From NCBI RefSeq assembly GCF_001642475.1, contig NW_019173937.1:248001-312000 (forward strand): DNA of 64,000 nt, read 5' to 3'. The notes under the pieces were generated by a model. The model worked only from the letters and a program-made list of their open reading frames with translations, did not search any database and was not told the DNA's origin. Every line of letters begins with the position of its first letter. Within the stretch, counting starts at the first letter, position 1. This DNA is from Fonsecaea monophora. Taxonomy: Eukaryota; Ascomycota; Eurotiomycetes; Chaetothyriales; Herpotrichiellaceae. A program made the translations under genes and the position numbers. Shown here in pieces: positions 59,242 to 64,000 of this stretch.

Positions 59242-60776
59242 CCTTCCCACCAAGAAGCCCACCTCGGCGGAGCAAGTTGTGGTGACAGGATGAAGATGGA
59301 AGACGAGAAACTGATATCTTTCGGAACCACATTTCACCGATACCGAGATCGCTTCAGCACGACAATCAGACTAATCAACTTCCATCACTGCTGCTTTCCC
59401 TGGCTCGCTCAGTCATGTACATTCTTGCCCTTGTGCTTAAACCGTTACTCTCTACCAATATTGACCTACGCGCTGTCCAGGTTCCTCGTCTCTTCCATTT
59501 CTCCAACCCTCACCGCCAGAGGAGGTACGAGTCGACAAAGATCATACTCCTTTAGAGACCCCTTCTGTACCCCTTTGTGCGCCTTTATATTTGAGACTGG
59601 GTCCGGCCCATACTAAGCTTCGATGCTGGTGGGGCATCAAATCCAACATCTTCTTCTGCGGACCGAGCCCTCTCCGTGGGAGCAATAAAGAAGTGGGCCG
59701 AATTGATTCGGACCTTCAGGATTACCAACAGTGTGAGAGTTGGATATCCTTCTCGCGGTGGTTTCATGCCTTAGCAGACCGACTCTGCTTGTACGTGTAG
59801 CAGCGCTGGCACTTGGCTTTTGGACGGCCTGCATTTTCCGCTGGGCGGAGGACATGGTTGAGGATTTAGGCGACCATGGTGAAAGAACGGGTTCGAATGC
59901 GGCACGTCAGCTTCCAAGACAGCGCGGATTGCCACAAGGGGCAGCACCTTCAAGTAAGTCCTGAGTCACGGCATCCTGCGGCCGAGTGCTCGACGAACTT
60001 CATCACAAAACCCCATGAAATTTCCCGAAACGTATTCGACCTGCTTACGGACCCGGCTTCGCCTCACTTGACTGGGATTCAGTTGTCGTTTATAGGCAGC
60101 CCAATGAGATTACCACTACGATTCCCTTATATCGGTCCTCGCTTCCTCTCCGAACAAGGAAACCAGGAAGCGTTACCAGGAGAGCAGTCCGTCAAATCGA
60201 TGAATCAGAAATGACAAGTTTCGAGAGAATTCCACGAACCAGGGCAAAGCATTGGAGGTAGAACCTTGATGCTTCGTCATACATGGCTAATGCAGACGAA
60301 TCGACTCACAGGTTGAGGTGTCGGATGGTGACCAGACTCGTACTTTTCCCACTGCCGAAGTTCTCAACCACCAATACCTGCTCGATGGTTAAGCGAGGGC
60401 GACTGAGCTAGCCTTGGGCAATACTTGCTCGCAGCCCCGGAAAACTCATGGGGTCGATGTGGGGTATATTCCGCATATTCCCCCCTGATCTCCTATCCGG
60501 GACATTCTGGAGGCCGTCTCCACAATATGTGTGTGTCTCCATACCGGGTCTGGGACATCTCTGTGAATGATTTGCGGATCTTGACACTGTCCTCGGTAGC
60601 ATGCACGAGTCCATCCCAGAAAATATCCTCATACTTCTTGATAAGAACGCTCTGCTTCCCCAGATGGAGTCCTTTCTCTTCCTCCACTTTTCCTGGAGGT
60701 ATTGGTTGTGGACAGAAATACATCGAGAGGCTTTTCAATCCACATCTAGTTGTTGTCTCGTTCGTTGTTCATAGTC
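59242..60776. other. Intergenic, about 1.5 kb, divergent promoters
   Basis: This separates the amidohydrolase from the transporter, which are divergently transcribed. Several short frames (59585-60214, 60408-60738) overlap on both strands without recognisable domains. No repeat was noted. Confidence 0.4.
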
Positions 60777-62424
60777 ATGGCAGAAGACAAAGAAATCGGC
60801 CAGCTCTCAGCTGTTGAGAACGTCACGGAGCTACACGAGTTCAAGAATGCAGAAGGCTATGTCATCGATGCCACCGACCCGGAGCATGCCAATCTGAAAC
60901 GAGCCCGCGATGGCCATACGATCCTCCTTCCCCAGCCCTCCAGCGATCCCAACGACCCCCTCAACTGGAGCCGCTTCAAGAAGCACATCATCTTGATCAT
61001 CATCTCCATGACAGCATTCCTACCAGATTATGGCAGTGCGACGGGAGCAGTCACGTTGCTTCCACAAGCTGCAATCTGGAACATGACCCCCGACCACGTC
61101 AATCATTCTCAAGTCGGCAATGTCTTCATGTTGGGTGCTGGAGGTGTGGTTGTCGTGGCGCTGTCGGCCTACTTCGGCCGTCTTCCTGTGCTTTTCTATT
61201 TCATGGTCCTTGCCACGGCGACAGCGATTTGGTGTGCCGCTGCGAAGTCATTCGAGTCGTTCATGGCTGCTCGAATCCTCAATGGTTTCTTCAGCACTGT
61301 TTCACAAGGTGGCGGTCTCATGTTTATATATGACATGTTCTTTTTCCACGAAAGAGCGAGGAAGATCAATATCTGGGCCGCGTTCATTATTCTGTCCCCG
61401 TAAGTGGCGGTGCTACTTTCAAATGAAGTCCCTCAAGAAGCTGACTGGTGATTACAGATATTTCGGTCCATTATTTGCAGCGTTTATTATCAGCACTCAA
61501 CCCTGGCAAGTCCCTTTCTGGGTATACGTTGCGGAGGTAAGACCGTATCTTCCAACTATTAATTTCAGCCGCTGACATGTACGCGACCAGACCTCCCTCT
61601 GCCTTGTCCTGATCATCTTGTTTGTCGAGGAGACTTACTACGACCGTCGAATCCCCCAAGATTCCCAGCCTCCTCGAGGCAACCATATTTCGCGACTCTT
61701 GGGGATTTCGCAATGGAAATCGCGCCACCTGCGCAACACTCTGTCTCAAGCACTCATGCGACCGGTCAAGGTCATCTTGAAACCCACCGTCTTCATCTCG
61801 TGCTTCTACTACCTGCTCACCTTCGCCTGGGTTGTCGGTATCAATACCACCCTCTCCATCTTCCTCACGCCGCTCTACAACTTCGGCCCCAAACAGATCG
61901 GATACTTCTACTTCACGCCCATTGTTGCGGCACTGGTCGGTGAGGTCACCGGTCACTGGCTCCACGATTACATCGCGACAAGCTACATCCACAAGCACGG
62001 CGGCCACTTCGAGCCCGAGGTCCGGCTGCGAGCCATGTGGGTGTCCACCCCGTTTATGCTGGCCGGCCTCGTGGGTCTGGGCTTCGCCCTCGAAGACGGC
62101 TACCACTACATGGTGACGTCCGTCTTCTGGGGCCTCTACGTCTTCGGCATCATGGTCACCACCGTCGGTTTGAACGCCTACAATCTGGACAGCTACCCCG
62201 AAGCGTCCGGTGAGACGGCCTCGTGGGTCAACTTTTGTCGCACCACCGGCGGCTTCATCATCAGCTATTTCCAGGTGACGTGGGCCAACGCCCAGGGCAC
62301 AAAGGTCAGCTTCGGCATCCAGGCCGCCATCTGCGCCTTTGCCTTTTGCCTGATCGTGTTTTTGCAGTTCTTTGGTAAGAGGTTGAGAGTCATGGCGGGC
62401 GGTCTCAACTTTGTGACGTCTTGA
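60777..62424 (+). CDS. Major facilitator superfamily transporter, 12-helix DHA type
   Basis: Three exons, 60777-61399, 61458-61536 and 61591-62424, 511 residues. The N-terminal cytosolic part holds the motif HTILLPQPSSDPNDPLNWSR, typical of fungal DHA1-family exporters. Helix 1 starts HIILIIISMTAFLPDYGSAT. SAYFGRLPVLFYFMVLATAT covers the helix 2-3 loop. A central loop separates the two halves (RRIPQDSQPPRGNHISRLLG). Helix 7 is FISCFYYLLTFAWVVGINTT, and helix 12 is IQAAICAFAFCLIVFLQFFG. Fungal members move drugs, polyamines or small organic molecules; the substrate cannot be told from sequence. The nearby long minus-strand frame (61471-62574) is an antisense shadow. Confidence 0.93.
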
Positions 62425-63647
62425 ACAAATGGCAAAACAAAGAAAGAAAGAAGACAAAAAAAGTTTTCGATTTTTTCGGTATGTGTGTACGTCACTGGGA
62501 CTGGTACACGGACCGGGCTTCATGGGTTGGGTTGGTGCATGGTTGGGGCGATAAGACACATGTAGGCGGAACAACTTTTAGGTTTGGCAGATTGACAAAT
62601 ACATATATACATACATACAATGCTAATAGAAACTACATTCGTGTCCCTGTCCCTCTGTTCCTTGGGGCTCCTGACATTTTTTGATACTGTGCCGCCAATT
62701 TGATATATGCCATCCAGGTCTCGGTTCGTATATATGCTATTCCGTGTAATATACAATACAATACATATCACACACCACATCAAATAAAATAATTATATTA
62801 CGTGAGATCCAACAGTCGCGCAATCGCGGCTCTTGTTGTCAGCAGAGTAATTAGCGAGGAATCACACGTGCACAGGAGGTGTCTAGGATGGATAGATAGA
62901 TCAGTGAAATAGAGAGGTGATTGGAGAGTCATGTACTGTTCAATAAATCAACAATTCAACGTTCAACGTTATTTCTATGATTTGACACTGTTGTTCTGAC
63001 CTGCTATCTAGCCAGGTTGCCATGTAGCTATCACAAGTAGTAACCATCTGGTGTAGCAGTGGTGAAGCCACTCGAGTGGTGTGGAGAATGGAGGTAGGCT
63101 GTCTTCTGAGGTGAGTTGACTCCCTGAGTTTTGCAGCCTCGTTGACAACTCCTGCCATTCCAGGCGACATTATCATTTGGAACGAACTTCTGTGTTTGGT
63201 TCGTTCGCGCGAGTCGGTGGCATAAAGTCCTCCAGAGAGACACAGGCGATCACAATGTGGTGGTGGACTAGATAGTGGTTCACTAGAATATCCCTCCCCA
63301 CAACATCCTGCTTCTGGCGGAGATAGTGATCATGCCAATCACTAGCAGTGACGCACTCCCCCCGTCCAGGATGGACCTGGTGGTGGGAGAGCTGCTTAAA
63401 GCCTGTGTTCCCTTCGCCGCGTTCGTTTTACTTCCTCCAGCGCGATCAATGTTGTGTCTGCGGACAACGGGCATCACGCTTAACTGCCGTACTCGCTGCT
63501 GTGGTGAGTGAGTGGGGCATTCCCGGAAAGACGGCATGCCTGAAGTCGTTCATCTGCACTTGCATCTCCTGGAGGAGAGTTGGAGCATCATGGCGCTTTT
63601 GTTGCCTTCTGTGAAGAAAAGAGGCTCATGCCACAAAAGCGTAGGTT
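62425..63647. other. Intergenic between convergent transporter and sensor gene
   Basis: About 1.2 kb of 3' flanks. It includes ATACAT/TACATA simple sequence (about 62599-62618), further AT-rich stretches near 62730-62800, and a GATA-rich GGATGGATAGATAGATC near 62888. The open frames have no domains. Confidence 0.45.
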
Positions 63648-64000
63648 TCAAGTTGAGTCGATATTCTTATGAGCCTCCCAATTGTTTAAGAGTTTACCGA
63701 CCTCTTTAAAGCTCACAGGCTTTGTCATATAAATGTCACAACCGCTGCTGAAAACTTCACTCTGATCTCTGGCACTTGCCAATCCAGTCAAGGCAATAAC
63801 CATAGCACCAGGTTTACAGCCACGAAGGTCTTCGTACTGACGAATGGCACGGGTCGCCTCAAAGCCGTCCAGCACTGGCATAGAAATGTCCATAAATATG
63901 ATGTCGAAAGGCTCCTCGGCTGCTTTGACAGCGTCGACAGCCTGCTGACCATCCTCTGCCTGCTCTATCCGGCTGTATTTCCGTTTTGTCTTCAGGAAGG
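63648..64000 (-). CDS. Response-regulator receiver domain, C-terminal part (runs off right edge)
   Basis: The last 117 codons of a minus-strand gene whose upstream part lies outside the window. The segment is a receiver (REC) domain: the phospho-acceptor Asp is in FDIIFMDISMPVLDGFEATR, the conserved Thr in MVIALTGLAS and the Lys in IYMTKPVSFKEVGKLL. It ends soon after the domain (WEAHKNIDST). In fungi a REC domain at the very end is most often the tail of a hybrid histidine kinase, which would pass phosphate to Ypd1. Skn7 and Ssk1 have more sequence after or around theirs. The assignment to a hybrid kinase is inference. Confidence 0.82.
   Translation of the reverse strand, partial: FLKTKRKYSRIEQAEDGQQAVDAVKAAEEPFDIIFMDISMPVLDGFEATRAIRQYEDLRGCKPGAMVIALTGLASARDQSEVFSSGCDIYMTKPVSFKEVGKLLNNWEAHKNIDST

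Noticed and set aside
61471..62574. 367-codon minus-strand frame
   Set aside because: It lies antisense to the MFS transporter, whose helices and introns are clear. The frame has no domain and arises from codon bias on the other strand.

Overview
This window is nuclear DNA from a filamentous ascomycete (Pezizomycotina). The evidence is short GT-AG introns of about 40-70 bp, lariat signals close to CTAAC/CTGAC, compact genes on both strands, and single-copy fungal proteins (Nup133, Dre2, Spc25, Rud3, Yvc1, Mrp51, Rps17). The protein texture suggests Eurotiomycetes, perhaps a black-yeast lineage, but this placement is inference. I found no prokaryotic operon, CRISPR array, rRNA, convincing tRNA or intact transposon.

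Layout. 1-3 kb: the 5' part of nup133, minus strand, running off the left edge. 4.3-5.1 kb: an Stf2-like gene whose start codon is split by an intron. 6.4-9.2 kb: dre2 (cytosolic Fe-S assembly) and hemB/ALAD (heme synthesis) in tandem on the plus strand. 10.7 kb: a two-exon small secreted protein. 12.4-14.65 kb: a decayed or unresolved gene whose last fragment runs in frame into a Zn2Cys6 regulator (14.7-16.6 kb). 17.3-24.5 kb: three minus-strand genes, a Rud3-like golgin, spc25 and a Yvc1-type TRP channel. 25.3-29.3 kb: minus-strand genes for a tandem-repeat cell-surface protein, a short-chain dehydrogenase and the co-chaperone sgt2. 31-35.5 kb: minus-strand genes for a two-domain fasciclin membrane protein and a secreted S28 peptidase with an apparent GC-AG intron. 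36.6-39 kb: plus-strand genes for an unknown 191-residue protein and a PEBP-like Ser/Thr-rich surface protein. 40.8-43.2 kb: a long minus-strand protein of unknown function with a Cys/His motif.

43.3-50.7 kb is gene-poor. It holds one secreted alpha/beta hydrolase (PAF-AH-like) and a short reading frame broken by two TAG codons. 50.8-53.4 kb: mrp51 and rps17 in tandem, one for the mitochondrial and one for the cytosolic ribosome. 54.3-57.9 kb: a transmembrane PDI and npc2, divergently transcribed. 58.2-59.3 kb: an amidohydrolase. 60.8-62.4 kb: an MFS transporter. 63.6-64 kb: the C-terminal receiver domain of a signalling protein, probably a hybrid histidine kinase, running off the right edge.

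Exon limits were read by eye from reading frame, splice signals and family sequence. Reading frame was checked by arithmetic for every spliced model. The window looks mostly like ordinary housekeeping and accessory fungal sequence. The more unusual points are two genes with an intron inside or directly after the ATG, the apparent GC-AG intron, the TAG-interrupted frame with a 21-C intron tract, and the decayed 12-14.6 kb region.
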